From Bacteroides sp. (GTDB lineage: Bacteria; Bacteroidota; Bacteroidia; Bacteroidales; Bacteroidaceae): a stretch of DNA of 33,314 bases. The translations under genes were made by a program, and so were the position numbers. Numbering within the stretch: position 1 is the first letter of the stretch; every line of letters starts with the position of its first letter. The stretch lies in assembly GCA_019416685.1 (NCBI GenBank), contig DXWV01000079.1:1-33314 (forward strand), written 5' to 3'. Of the stretch, positions 7,680 through 14,645 are shown one piece after another. The notes under the pieces were generated by a model. That model searched no databases. It saw only the letters and a program-made list of their open reading frames with translations, and was not told the DNA's origin.

Positions 7680-9122
7680 TTAGTTATATGCTGATTCTCC
7701 GTGTTCGTAAATGTCGAGACCTTCTTCTTCGACGCGTGCCGGAACACGTAATCCGTGAACTTTATCGAGCAGCTTGAAGATAATAAAACCCATGCCGGCT
7801 GCCCAGCAACCTACTATGACTGCTCCAAATACCTGTGCTCCAAAGAATCCGAAAGTACCTGTGTAGAATACTCCTTCGCTTGTAGAGAACAATCCGGTGA
7901 GCAGTGTGCCTAAGAAACCACAAACACCATGTACGGAGCTTGCACCTACGGGGTCGTCTATTTTCAGCACTTTGTCGATGAAGTCTACCGAGAATATCAT
8001 TACGACACCACAGGTAGCACCAATCAGTACAGCTCCTGCTGCCGATACACAATCACATCCGGCTGTGATACCTACCAATCCGGCAAGGATACCATTTAGC
8101 GTAAGTGATAAAGAAGGTTTCCCGTATTTCCGCCAACTTACTACGAGAGCGAAGAAACCACCGGCACAAGCTGCCAGATTCGTAGTCAGAAATACATGGG
8201 AAATTGCTATCTGATCGGGGGTAGAAGCTGCCGCCAATTGAGAACCGGGGTTAAAACCGAACCAACCGAACCACAGGACAAATACGCCCAATGCTGCAAT
8301 CGTCAGGTTGTGTCCCGGAATGGCTTTTGACTTTCCGTCTTTTCCATATTTACCAATACGCGGGCCGAGAATAGTTGCACCTACCAATGCTATCCATCCT
8401 CCGACAGAGTGAACTACAGTTGAACCGGCAAAGTCGTGGAAGGTTGTTCCGAATAGGTTCATCATAAATGAGCCTTCTTGACCATTCATGAGCCAACCAC
8501 CTCCCCAGGTCCAATGGCCTGAAATGGGGTAAATCAGTACACTGATGAAGATAGTATAAACGATGTACATTGAGAATTTAGTACGTTCGGCCATAGCTCC
8601 TGAGACAATGGTGGCTGCTGTGGCACAAAATACAGTCTGGAATATCAGAAAGCCCTCTGAAGGGAGTCCGCCACCCTCATAGAACGACAAGTCGAAGAAG
8701 TGAGGCATACCGATGAATCCACCTGCGCCGAACATCAGTCCGAAACCGATGAACCAGTAGAGTAACGAACCGAACATGAAATCGACAAAGTTCTTCATTA
8801 GAATATTGGCGGTGTTCTTTACCCTTGTGAATCCGGCTTCTACCAGTGCAAACCCCGGTTGCATGAAGAATACCAGCATTGCCGCCAATAACATCCATAC
8901 GGTGTTCAATCCGTTAGCCAATTCTCCTATTGTATCCGGTGCAGTTTCCGTAACCGGGGTTTCTGTTACTGTAGTGATTGTTTCCGTTACGGCAGTTGTT
9001 ACTGTTGTAGTGTCTACAAGGGTTGTATCCTGAGCGAGTGTTTCTGTTGCGAAGCACAGTGCAAAAAGCATAGCACTGGCCAACCACAGCTTTGTAATGC
9101 TGTGCTTTCTATATGTATCCAT
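7680..9122 (-). CDS. amtB: Ammonium transporter, Amt/MEP/Rh family
   Basis: The 480-residue protein has the 11-helix Amt core, including the signature DFAGSTVVHSVGGW around residue 230 and SSVHGVCGFLGT near residue 393. These two segments hold the twin pore histidines. It carries NH4+/NH3 across the inner membrane. The N-terminus is extended: a signal peptide ends at about A30 (ETLA|Q), followed by a threonine-rich linker (residues 33-64) before the first core helix, so the mature N-terminus should be periplasmic. It lies 74 bases after the P-II gene and 36 bases before glnN. The classical amtB-P-II linkage suggests the transporter is gated by P-II. Confidence 0.94.
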   Translation of the reverse strand: MDTYRKHSITKLWLASAMLFALCFATETLAQDTTLVDTTTVTTAVTETITTVTETPVTETAPDTIGELANGLNTVWMLLAAMLVFFMQPGFALVEAGFTRVKNTANILMKNFVDFMFGSLLYWFIGFGLMFGAGGFIGMPHFFDLSFYEGGGLPSEGFLIFQTVFCATAATIVSGAMAERTKFSMYIVYTIFISVLIYPISGHWTWGGGWLMNGQEGSFMMNLFGTTFHDFAGSTVVHSVGGWIALVGATILGPRIGKYGKDGKSKAIPGHNLTIAALGVFVLWFGWFGFNPGSQLAAASTPDQIAISHVFLTTNLAACAGGFFALVVSWRKYGKPSLSLTLNGILAGLVGITAGCDCVSAAGAVLIGATCGVVMIFSVDFIDKVLKIDDPVGASSVHGVCGFLGTLLTGLFSTSEGVFYTGTFGFFGAQVFGAVIVGCWAAGMGFIIFKLLDKVHGLRVPARVEEEGLDIYEHGESAYN

Positions 9123-9196
9123 AATTTTGATGTCTTTGAATTGTACTACTTTCTTTATTTTCTAATGGTCCGTATCAGGAATTAGGTCACGGTGTT

Positions 9197-9553
9197 CTAT
9201 CGTTCCTGTTCGGCATTATAGAGAGCAATGTCGCCTCGCTCTCCTGTGCGGATGCGGATAGCATCTTCTATCGGAATAACAAAAATACGTCCGTCTCCGA
9301 TCTCTCCGGTTTGTGCTGATCTGACAATCGCCTGAACGGTCTTTTCTGCATTCTTGTCACGTACTACAATCGAAATAAGAATTCGCTCAATAGAGCTTGT
9401 GTCATATACCACACCACGGTAAATACGTCCCTGACGTGCTTTGCCTATACCTCTTACGTCATAGTAGGAGAACCACTCAATGTCTGCATCCAGAAGCGCA
9501 TCTTTCACTTCTTCGAATTTGGTTTTACGGATAATAGCTTCAATCTTTTTCAT
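9197..9553 (-). CDS. glnK: Nitrogen regulatory protein P-II
   Basis: The 118-residue protein is a small trimeric P-II signal protein that binds ATP/ADP and 2-oxoglutarate and controls AmtB and nitrogen enzymes. Family segments are KARQGRIYRGVVY (residues 38-50), the Walker-like TGEIGDGRIFVIPIEDAIRIRTGE (residues 82-105), and the N-terminal strand MKKIEAIIRK. Y50 aligns with the uridylylated Tyr51 of E. coli. However, the T-loop beyond it reads DTSSIER rather than the proteobacterial VDFLPK, so partner contacts or modification may differ. The gene lies between torF-like and amtB. Its position next to amtB is why glnK is preferred over glnB. Confidence 0.92.
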   Translation of the reverse strand: MKKIEAIIRKTKFEEVKDALLDADIEWFSYYDVRGIGKARQGRIYRGVVYDTSSIERILISIVVRDKNAEKTVQAIVRSAQTGEIGDGRIFVIPIEDAIRIRTGERGDIALYNAEQER

Positions 9554-9587
9554 ATACCTTCTTGAATTAGTGTGTTTTGTATTTCTT

Positions 9588-10301
9588 TTAGAAACTCATG
9601 CCGAACACCAGATATGTCTTGTCCATAGCGGGTGATACGGTGGCCTGTACAAAGATTGGGATAGAAAAACTATCTGTTACTTTGATTGATCTGGCTGCCT
9701 TCAGCGAGATATCCGTGAGGCCGCTGATCTTCTCACCTGTGTATAAATAAGATTTAGTTGATACACCGATGGAGGGAGTCAATGTGATGTCTCCCGGACA
9801 GGCGATATCATACGAGGCATTGAAGTAAGTGGAGAAGTTCTGGTTGTCCTCCGGGTTCTTATCTGCTCCGGCAAACATGGTTGCTACGGACAGAGTCAGC
9901 GGTACTTTTTCTCCGAAATGGTAACTCAATGCACCTTCAAAATAATGGCTGTCTTTATAATAGCCATATTTACCGCTTTCGCCGGACCACCAGTAGTCTG
10001 TCACTGTAATACCCAATCCACCAATGCTGTAACCTAACGTGATGTCGAATTCTTTTGGTTCGAGATCTGTGATGCTGGTGCTTCCCCATGCCGACAGTGA
10101 TACTCCTTTATAGGCCAGCCCTAAAGAAGGTTGAACAGAGGCACCGGAGCCTTGGTCGAAACCACGCCATACGTATTTGCTTACTATGTCGGCTCCCAGT
10201 GAAACCTCAAATTTGTCTTGTGCCATTGTAGTTGTTGGAATGAGTATTCCAACTATCGCTACTGCTACTCCCCCTAATTTTTTGTTAATCGTCGTTTTCA
10301 T
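9588..10301 (-). CDS. TorF-family putative outer-membrane beta-barrel porin
   Basis: The 237-residue protein has a signal peptide cleaved at about A27 (TMAQDKF). Alternating amphipathic strands follow, and the protein ends in the C-terminal Phe (FGMSF) typical of outer-membrane barrels. The segment SKYVWRGFDQG near residue 41 is characteristic of the TorF/Gcw_chp family (conserved S-x-Y-x-x-R-G). It is the first gene of the nitrogen operon, 34 bases before P-II. A role in letting small nitrogen compounds cross the outer membrane is an inference from context. The family has no firmly established substrate. Confidence 0.8.
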   Translation of the reverse strand: MKTTINKKLGGVAVAIVGILIPTTTMAQDKFEVSLGADIVSKYVWRGFDQGSGASVQPSLGLAYKGVSLSAWGSTSITDLEPKEFDITLGYSIGGLGITVTDYWWSGESGKYGYYKDSHYFEGALSYHFGEKVPLTLSVATMFAGADKNPEDNQNFSTYFNASYDIACPGDITLTPSIGVSTKSYLYTGEKISGLTDISLKAARSIKVTDSFSIPIFVQATVSPAMDKTYLVFGMSF

Positions 10302-10354
10302 CGTCTTTTTACCTTTAAATTAGAAAAATTGTGGATGTACGGTCCAACTGTTAT

Positions 10355-10372
10355 ATAGTAGCGCGCTATTAT
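10355..10372. promoter_or_regulatory. 18-bp imperfect palindrome upstream of the nitrogen operon
   Basis: ATAGTAGCGCGCTATTAT pairs with itself at 8 of 9 positions, with a perfect TAGCGCGCTA core. It lies 54-71 bases before the torF-like ATG in the 216-bp gap after dapL. A TATCTTTG on the plus strand (10373-10380) directly abuts it, but no plus-strand gene follows. A regulator-binding site for the torF-glnK-amtB-glnN operon is plausible but unproven. No clear minus-strand -7 motif was found. Confidence 0.4.
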
Positions 10373-10517
10373 TATCTTTGTAAATTAAAAAATCATGCGA
10401 ATCAATAGTTGAGGGAATCAGAGAGAAATAAAATCAGATCTGTCGTCATCCGTCTTATCCGTGTGCCATAGAAAAAAAACGGTGGGGGATTGTTTTAATT
10501 TCTAATTTTCAATGGCT

Positions 10518-11750
10518 TTACAGCCAGTTTTTTATTCTTCTCATAGCTTCGATACAATCATTGCGTTCACCAAATGCTGTGAGGCGGATATATCCTTCTC
10601 CGCTTGGGCCAAAGCCTATACCCGGTGTACCTACTACGTTGGCTTCGTAGAGTAGCTGGTCGAAGAATTTCCATGAACTTGCTCCGTTCGGGGTTTTAAC
10701 CCAGAGATAGGGAGCATTTATCCCTCCGTAAACTTTTAGTCCGGTGCTTTCAAGTCCCTCTTTCATGATATGGGCATTGGTCATATAATAATCTATGGTC
10801 TCTTGTATCTGCTTTTTTCCTTCCGGGGTGTAAATCGCTTCAGCAGCCCGTTGGGTGATATAAGAGGTACCGTTGAATTTTGTACATTGCCGGCGATTCC
10901 ATAGGCGGTTCAGAGGGATGCGGTCTCCTCCGAGAGTGGCTGCCGTCAGTTCTTTGGGCACTACAGTATATCCGCAACGTACTCCGGTGAAGCCTGCCGT
11001 CTTTGAGAAGCTTCGGAATTCAATGGCGCATTTTTTGGCTCCTTTGATTTCGTAAATGGAGTGTGGGACGTCTGGCTCTCGGATGTATGCTTCGTAGGCT
11101 GCATCAAACAATATCAGCGTATCATTGGCCAGTGCATAGTCCACCCATTTTTTCAGTTCTGCTTTGGTTAGCGTTGTCCCTGTCGGGTTGTTAGGGTAGC
11201 AGAGGTACACAATGTCGATACGTTTATCGGGTATCTCCGGGATGAAATTGTTTTCGTTTGTACAAGGCATGTACGTTACGTTACTCCATTTACCACTATC
11301 TTCTTCCAATACGCCTGCTCGTCCACACATCACATTGCTGTCTATGTATACCGGATAAATAGGGTCTGTAACTCCTACGCTGTTGTCATGGCGCAGAATA
11401 TCCCCGATGTTTCCCGTATCACTTTTGGCTCCGTCACTGATGAATACTTCTGAGTTGGAAAAGTGAATTCCCCGGGCTGCATAGTCATTCTTGATAACGG
11501 CTTCGATAAGGAAGTCGTATCCTTGTTCCGGACCATATCCATGGAAGGTTTCGGCATGAGCCAATTCTTCTACGGCTTTGTGCATTGCTTCGATACAGGC
11601 CGGAGGCAATGGACGGGTGACATCTCCGATACCCAGGCGGATAATGTCTTGCTTCGGGTGTGTGATCCTGAATGTATTTACTTTTTTCGCAATATCCGAG
11701 AATAAATAACTTCCCGGTAATTTCAGGAAATGTTCGTTTACAAGTGCCAT
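10518..11750 (-). CDS. dapL: LL-diaminopimelate aminotransferase
   Basis: The 410-residue protein is a fold type I PLP aminotransferase of the DapL family. It converts tetrahydrodipicolinate to LL-2,6-diaminopimelate in one step with glutamate, bypassing succinylated or acetylated intermediates. The PLP lysine is K250 in SFSKTAGFTGVRCGY. The PLP-contacting YPNNPTGT (residues 185-192) and FDAAYEAYI near residue 215 are present, and the N-terminus MALVNEHFLKLPGSYLF is typical. It lies 50 bases downstream of dapF, so the two consecutive lysine/meso-DAP steps are co-transcribed. Its amino donor ties it to the glutamate supplied by neighbouring genes. Confidence 0.95.
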   Translation of the reverse strand: MALVNEHFLKLPGSYLFSDIAKKVNTFRITHPKQDIIRLGIGDVTRPLPPACIEAMHKAVEELAHAETFHGYGPEQGYDFLIEAVIKNDYAARGIHFSNSEVFISDGAKSDTGNIGDILRHDNSVGVTDPIYPVYIDSNVMCGRAGVLEEDSGKWSNVTYMPCTNENNFIPEIPDKRIDIVYLCYPNNPTGTTLTKAELKKWVDYALANDTLILFDAAYEAYIREPDVPHSIYEIKGAKKCAIEFRSFSKTAGFTGVRCGYTVVPKELTAATLGGDRIPLNRLWNRRQCTKFNGTSYITQRAAEAIYTPEGKKQIQETIDYYMTNAHIMKEGLESTGLKVYGGINAPYLWVKTPNGASSWKFFDQLLYEANVVGTPGIGFGPSGEGYIRLTAFGERNDCIEAMRRIKNWL

Positions 11751-11800
11751 ATTGTTGTTGTTTTAAGTTTATCGTTTTATATACTCTCTCTTATTCTCTT

Positions 11801-12610
11801 TTATTCTTCTGTTTCTATTGTTCCATCAAAGACCTTTCTTGCGGGACCAGTCATAAACACATGATTCGTTTTTTCATCCCATTCGATGGTCAGCGTTCCG
11901 CCATCCATGATAATATCTGATTTTCGTCCGGCTTTACCTCTTATGACGGCAGCTACGGCAGTGGCACAAGCTCCAGTTCCACAGGCTTGGGTAATTCCCG
12001 AACCTCTTTCCCACACACGCATTCTTATTTTATGATCGTCTAATACCTGTGCAAATTCTACGTTGGTACGGTCGGGAAAAAGTGGGTTGTTTTCCAGCTC
12101 CGGACCAACCTTTTGGAGGTCTATTCCGTTAATATCCTCCACAAAAGTTACCAGATGCGGATTTCCCATAGATACTTTGGTAGAAACATATGAATATGTA
12201 TCGCTGAAGTCAATGATTCCTATCTCCGACGGTTCTCCCATATCTACTGTTACAGCCGTTACTGTTTCGTTTTCTACATTAAGTTTTAGTATTTTGATGC
12301 CTGAGAGTGTATCCAGAGTAATGGCCGTTCTGCTGGTCAATCCATATTCGAATAAGTATTTGCCTATACACCGGCTTGCATTGCCACACATCATTGCTTC
12401 CGAACCGTCTGCATTGAAAATGCGCATACTGAAGTCTGCTTTATCAGAAGTGCCAATCAAAACAAGTCCGTCGCTTCCTATTCCTGTGTGGTATGCACTC
12501 CATTCAATGGCTTTCTTCTCCGGATTTGTGACTGGGTATCTGGTAGTATCTACATAGATATAATCATTGCCCGCTCCATGCATTTTAGTGAATTGAATTC
12601 TTTTTATCAT
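11801..12610 (-). CDS. dapF: Diaminopimelate epimerase
   Basis: The 269-residue protein interconverts LL- and meso-diaminopimelate in the cytosol, supplying peptidoglycan and lysine synthesis. It has two DapF-fold halves. The catalytic cysteine pair is C75 (MMCGNASRCIG) and C211 (QACGTGACATA). FTKMHGAGNDYIYVD at residues 7-21 is the family N-terminal motif. It is the promoter-proximal gene of the dapF-dapL pair on the minus strand, with a -7 motif 49 bases upstream of its start. Confidence 0.95.
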   Translation of the reverse strand: MIKRIQFTKMHGAGNDYIYVDTTRYPVTNPEKKAIEWSAYHTGIGSDGLVLIGTSDKADFSMRIFNADGSEAMMCGNASRCIGKYLFEYGLTSRTAITLDTLSGIKILKLNVENETVTAVTVDMGEPSEIGIIDFSDTYSYVSTKVSMGNPHLVTFVEDINGIDLQKVGPELENNPLFPDRTNVEFAQVLDDHKIRMRVWERGSGITQACGTGACATAVAAVIRGKAGRKSDIIMDGGTLTIEWDEKTNHVFMTGPARKVFDGTIETEE

Positions 12611-12658
12611 TTTGCTCTTTATTTGTCAATTGATATATCCTTTTGTTTTATTACAATG

Positions 12659-12666
12659 CAAAGATA
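12659..12666 (-). promoter_or_regulatory. -7 promoter motif for dapF-dapL
   Basis: On the minus strand this reads TATCTTTG, an exact TAnnTTTG match, 49 bases before the dapF ATG. The -33 element is unclear. Confidence 0.55.
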
Positions 12667-12855
12667 TGTCTTTTTGCTTTATGTTTCGTTTAAATACATA
12701 TCTAATATCTATTTAATTTGTTGAATCTTTCAATCTTGTTAAATAGGGGCGTGTATGCTTGTAATTTGAAATGTAAAAGGGCGATATACTAATAAACTAT
12801 TATAGGGGTGTTTTGTTTTGCATATTCTTCCGTTATATATGAGAGGCTTGAATAC

Positions 12856-12869
12856 TTGATTTAGATCAA
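12856..12869. promoter_or_regulatory. FNR/CRP-family consensus-like palindrome
   Basis: TTGATTTAGATCAA is a perfect TTGAT-N4-ATCAA site, the FNR-type half-site arrangement. It lies about 190 bases from either flanking promoter motif, an unusual distance, so its target is uncertain. Bacteroides encode several Crp/Fnr-family regulators. Confidence 0.35.
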
Positions 12870-13040
12870 TTGAGGTGCTTCGGGTACAAAAAAGGCTACT
12901 TTGGAATTGACAAAATGAAAAGGATATTGTGTTGATTACTGTCTTTTTGTCTGTTTGAGACGGTATACGGTGTATCGTTTATTTTTTAATTAGTATCACC
13001 CGATATGTGAAGTACTAATAATGTGATTATAAATCGGGCT

Positions 13041-13048
13041 TATATTCG
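13041..13048 (+). promoter_or_regulatory. Weak -7-like motif for the thioredoxin-like gene
   Basis: TATATTCG is one mismatch from TAnnTTTG, 78 bases before the ATG. No -33 element is evident. Confidence 0.25.
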
Positions 13049-13126
13049 TTATAAAACCAGTTATAGTGAAACCTTTTTTTATTGCTTTTGTTGATGTGGG
13101 GTATAATTATAAAAAAACAATAAACA

Positions 13127-13423
13127 ATGGATGATGTAACCAAACAATTAGAGGCAGCAGCTCAAACCAGTCACTTGGTTTTGATTTTCTTTTATGCCGA
13201 CTGGGCTCCCCATTATAATTGGCTGGAACCGACTATCAATGAGTATGAGAAAAGAGTAGTTGAACTTATTGAAGTAAATATTGAGACCGATCAATCAGTG
13301 GCCGATTCTTATAATATAGGAACTGTACCGGCCTTTGTTTTACTGCATAGAGGCAAGGAGTTATGGAGGCAGATAGGCGAATTGACCGTTGATCAGCTCC
13401 GGCTGGTGTTATCGGAGTTCTGA
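13127..13423 (+). CDS. Thioredoxin-fold protein lacking the CxxC active site
   Basis: The 98-residue cytosolic protein has thioredoxin length and layout: beta strand LVLIFFYADW (17-26), the active-site position, the cis-proline loop GTVPAF (P68), and the late strand FVLLHRGKELWRQIG with its Gly. The usual WCGPC is replaced by W26-A-P-H-Y30, so both redox cysteines are missing, and no other cysteine is present in the protein. It cannot act as a dithiol oxidoreductase. A binding or scaffold role is likely but unknown. It is a single plus-strand gene, convergent with the GDPD gene, and a family A repeat begins 2 bases after its stop codon. Confidence 0.8.
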   Translation: MDDVTKQLEAAAQTSHLVLIFFYADWAPHYNWLEPTINEYEKRVVELIEVNIETDQSVADSYNIGTVPAFVLLHRGKELWRQIGELTVDQLRLVLSEF

Positions 13424-13425
13424 GA

Positions 13426-13500
13426 AATTAGTGATTAGTGATTAGCGAAGGAGCAATTAGTGCAAATAATAGCGCAGCCCACTAATCACTAATCACTAAT
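13426..13500 (-). repeat. Intergenic palindromic repeat family A, copy 2
   Basis: The left arm is AATTAGTGATTAGTGATTAG followed by CG. The right arm is its near-exact inverse, CACTAATCACTAATCACTAA then TTGCTC. The short spacer contains GCGCAG. The element fills the whole gap between two convergent genes. It starts 2 bases after the thioredoxin-like stop and contains the TAG stop codon of the GDPD gene (13498-13496). As a hairpin it could serve as a two-way 3' end. Confidence 0.8.
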
Positions 13501-14257
13501 TGCTCACCTTCTCCTGCAATAGAATCGGCTCGTTCGTAGTAATGAAATCTACATTCTTTTCGATGAGCCATTTCATATCTTTGGGTTTGTTTACTGTCCA
13601 GGCATTAACTTTCAGTCCCAGGTCATGACATTCTTTGATCCATTCGGGATGTTTCTGGAAAACACTCAGGTGATAATCCGGTCCGGCGCATCCCATTTCT
13701 TTTAATTCTTTCGGGGTTAATTTTCCATCCAGATAGAATACAGGCGTACCGGCAGGTGCCAACCGGATAAACTCTTTGGTGGCATGCAATGAAAAGGTAA
13801 TGTACTCCATTCTCTTTTCCAATCCTAACTTCTTGACCATATTTACTATTTTTTCAACAGCCAGCGTTTCGCGTTCGGGTCTGCTATGCGCTTTTAGTTC
13901 GAGGATGAGCTGTGTTTTGGTTTTCTTGGCAGCTTTGAGATATTGTTCCAGTGTGGGGAGTTGTTCACCATTGTCCAGTTTGAGTGAGGTGAGTGTTGCA
14001 GCCGTGGAACGTTCCATGCTTTTTAGTTTGAAAATAGGATCATGATTCACCACTAACTTATCATCGGCTGTGAGCCACACATCAAATTCGGAACCGTAGC
14101 AACCGATAGAATCAGCCTTCAGAAGGGCAGCGATACTGTTTTGTGCCGAACCATCTGTTTTCCAGTAACCACGATGGGCGATAACCTGGGTTTGAGCTAT
14201 TGCACTGTAAGTTGAGAGAACCAGGGCGGAGGTAAGAAGGATTTTCTTTATTTTCAT
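13496..14257 (-). CDS. Secreted glycerophosphodiester phosphodiesterase
   Basis: The 253-residue protein has a signal peptide ending at about A21 (SAIA|QTQ), then a GDPD TIM barrel. The catalytic set is visible: H28-R29 in IAHRGYW, E57 and D59 in GSEFDVWLT, and H72 in VVNHD. Such enzymes cleave glycerophosphodiesters to glycerol 3-phosphate and an alcohol, here probably in the periplasm. It is related to GlpQ/UgpQ but shorter than GlpQ. A -7 motif lies 32 bases upstream. The stop codon is part of a family A repeat. The protein is not obviously linked to nitrogen metabolism. Confidence 0.9.
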   Translation of the reverse strand: MKIKKILLTSALVLSTYSAIAQTQVIAHRGYWKTDGSAQNSIAALLKADSIGCYGSEFDVWLTADDKLVVNHDPIFKLKSMERSTAATLTSLKLDNGEQLPTLEQYLKAAKKTKTQLILELKAHSRPERETLAVEKIVNMVKKLGLEKRMEYITFSLHATKEFIRLAPAGTPVFYLDGKLTPKELKEMGCAGPDYHLSVFQKHPEWIKECHDLGLKVNAWTVNKPKDMKWLIEKNVDFITTNEPILLQEKVSN

Positions 14258-14289
14258 ACTATATAATTCTGTGAGTTAGTAGAGTGAGA

Positions 14290-14297
14290 CAAAGGTA
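14290..14297 (-). promoter_or_regulatory. -7 promoter motif for the GDPD gene
   Basis: On the minus strand this reads TACCTTTG, matching TAnnTTTG, 32 bases before the ATG. TTGC at 14319-14316 (minus strand) could be the -33 element with an 18-base spacer. Confidence 0.5.
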
Positions 14298-14308
14298 AAG
14301 AAGATATT

Positions 14309-14455
14309 ATGAATTGCAAGTTATGGATTACGAATTTGTGTGAAAAGAGTGATATAAATGGACTGATAGGGAGAATGGAGTTACAGGAATATTACAATGC
14401 TCCTGAGGCATTTCCTATTCCGCATGGAAAGGTACGCCGTGTGATAGTTCATTGA
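14309..14455 (+). CDS. Possible small protein or gene remnant (48 residues)
   Basis: An ATG-started frame encodes 48 residues beginning MNCKLWITNLCEKS and ending GKVRRVIVH. A second in-frame ATG at 14375 follows GGGAGA and would give 26 residues. It matches no family I recognise. The TGA stop lies at the edge of family C repeat copy 2, so the frame may be a truncated gene end created by the repeat, a real small protein, or chance. It lies divergently beside the GDPD promoter. Confidence 0.2.
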   Translation: MNCKLWITNLCEKSDINGLIGRMELQEYYNAPEAFPIPHGKVRRVIVH

Positions 14456-14618
14456 AACGCAGATGAACGCAGATTTTCGCAAATGGAAAACAAGATGATA
14501 AAGAACTATAGTCTTTTAATCTGCATTTATTTGCGCTAATCTGCGTTTCATCAGATAAATAGTACTCTGTGAAACTCTGTGGTGAGTTCAGTTCACTTCT
14601 GAATAACTTTGAACTGAA
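14452..14618 (+). repeat. Interspersed repeat family C, copy 2
   Basis: The left arm has GAAACGCAGAT and GAACGCAGATT words (14454-14475). The core runs 14476-14516. The right arm has the inverse AATCTGC and GCTAATCTGCGTTTCATC words (14517-14551). A CTCTGTG direct-repeat tail follows, then a 9-bp hairpin TTCAGTTCA (14587-14595) / TGAACTGAA (14610-14618). It matches 1-161 closely. The rest of the 388-bp gap (14258-14645) holds the GDPD promoter motif and a doubtful small frame. Confidence 0.78.
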
Positions 14619-14645
14619 TATCCAACTACTGATTCACATTATTAG

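Larger units (their letters stand above)
12611..13126. other. AT-rich divergent intergenic region, dapF and thioredoxin-like gene
   Basis: This 516-bp gap holds no convincing coding sequence. It contains a -7 motif for dapF (12659-12666, minus), an FNR/CRP-type palindrome (12856-12869), and a weak -7-like TATATTCG (13041-13048, plus). The rest is low-complexity AT-rich sequence in which I see no repeat of the families found elsewhere in the window. Confidence 0.6.

Noticed and set aside
10440..10510. Terminator after dapL from the run of eight T on the minus strand
   Set aside because: The T-run is preceded by CCCCCACCG with no complementary G-rich arm nearby, so no stem forms.
10302..10517. 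Sigma-54 promoter for the nitrogen operon
   Set aside because: No GG-N10-GC arrangement is seen upstream of the torF-like start, and such promoters are not typical of Bacteroides.
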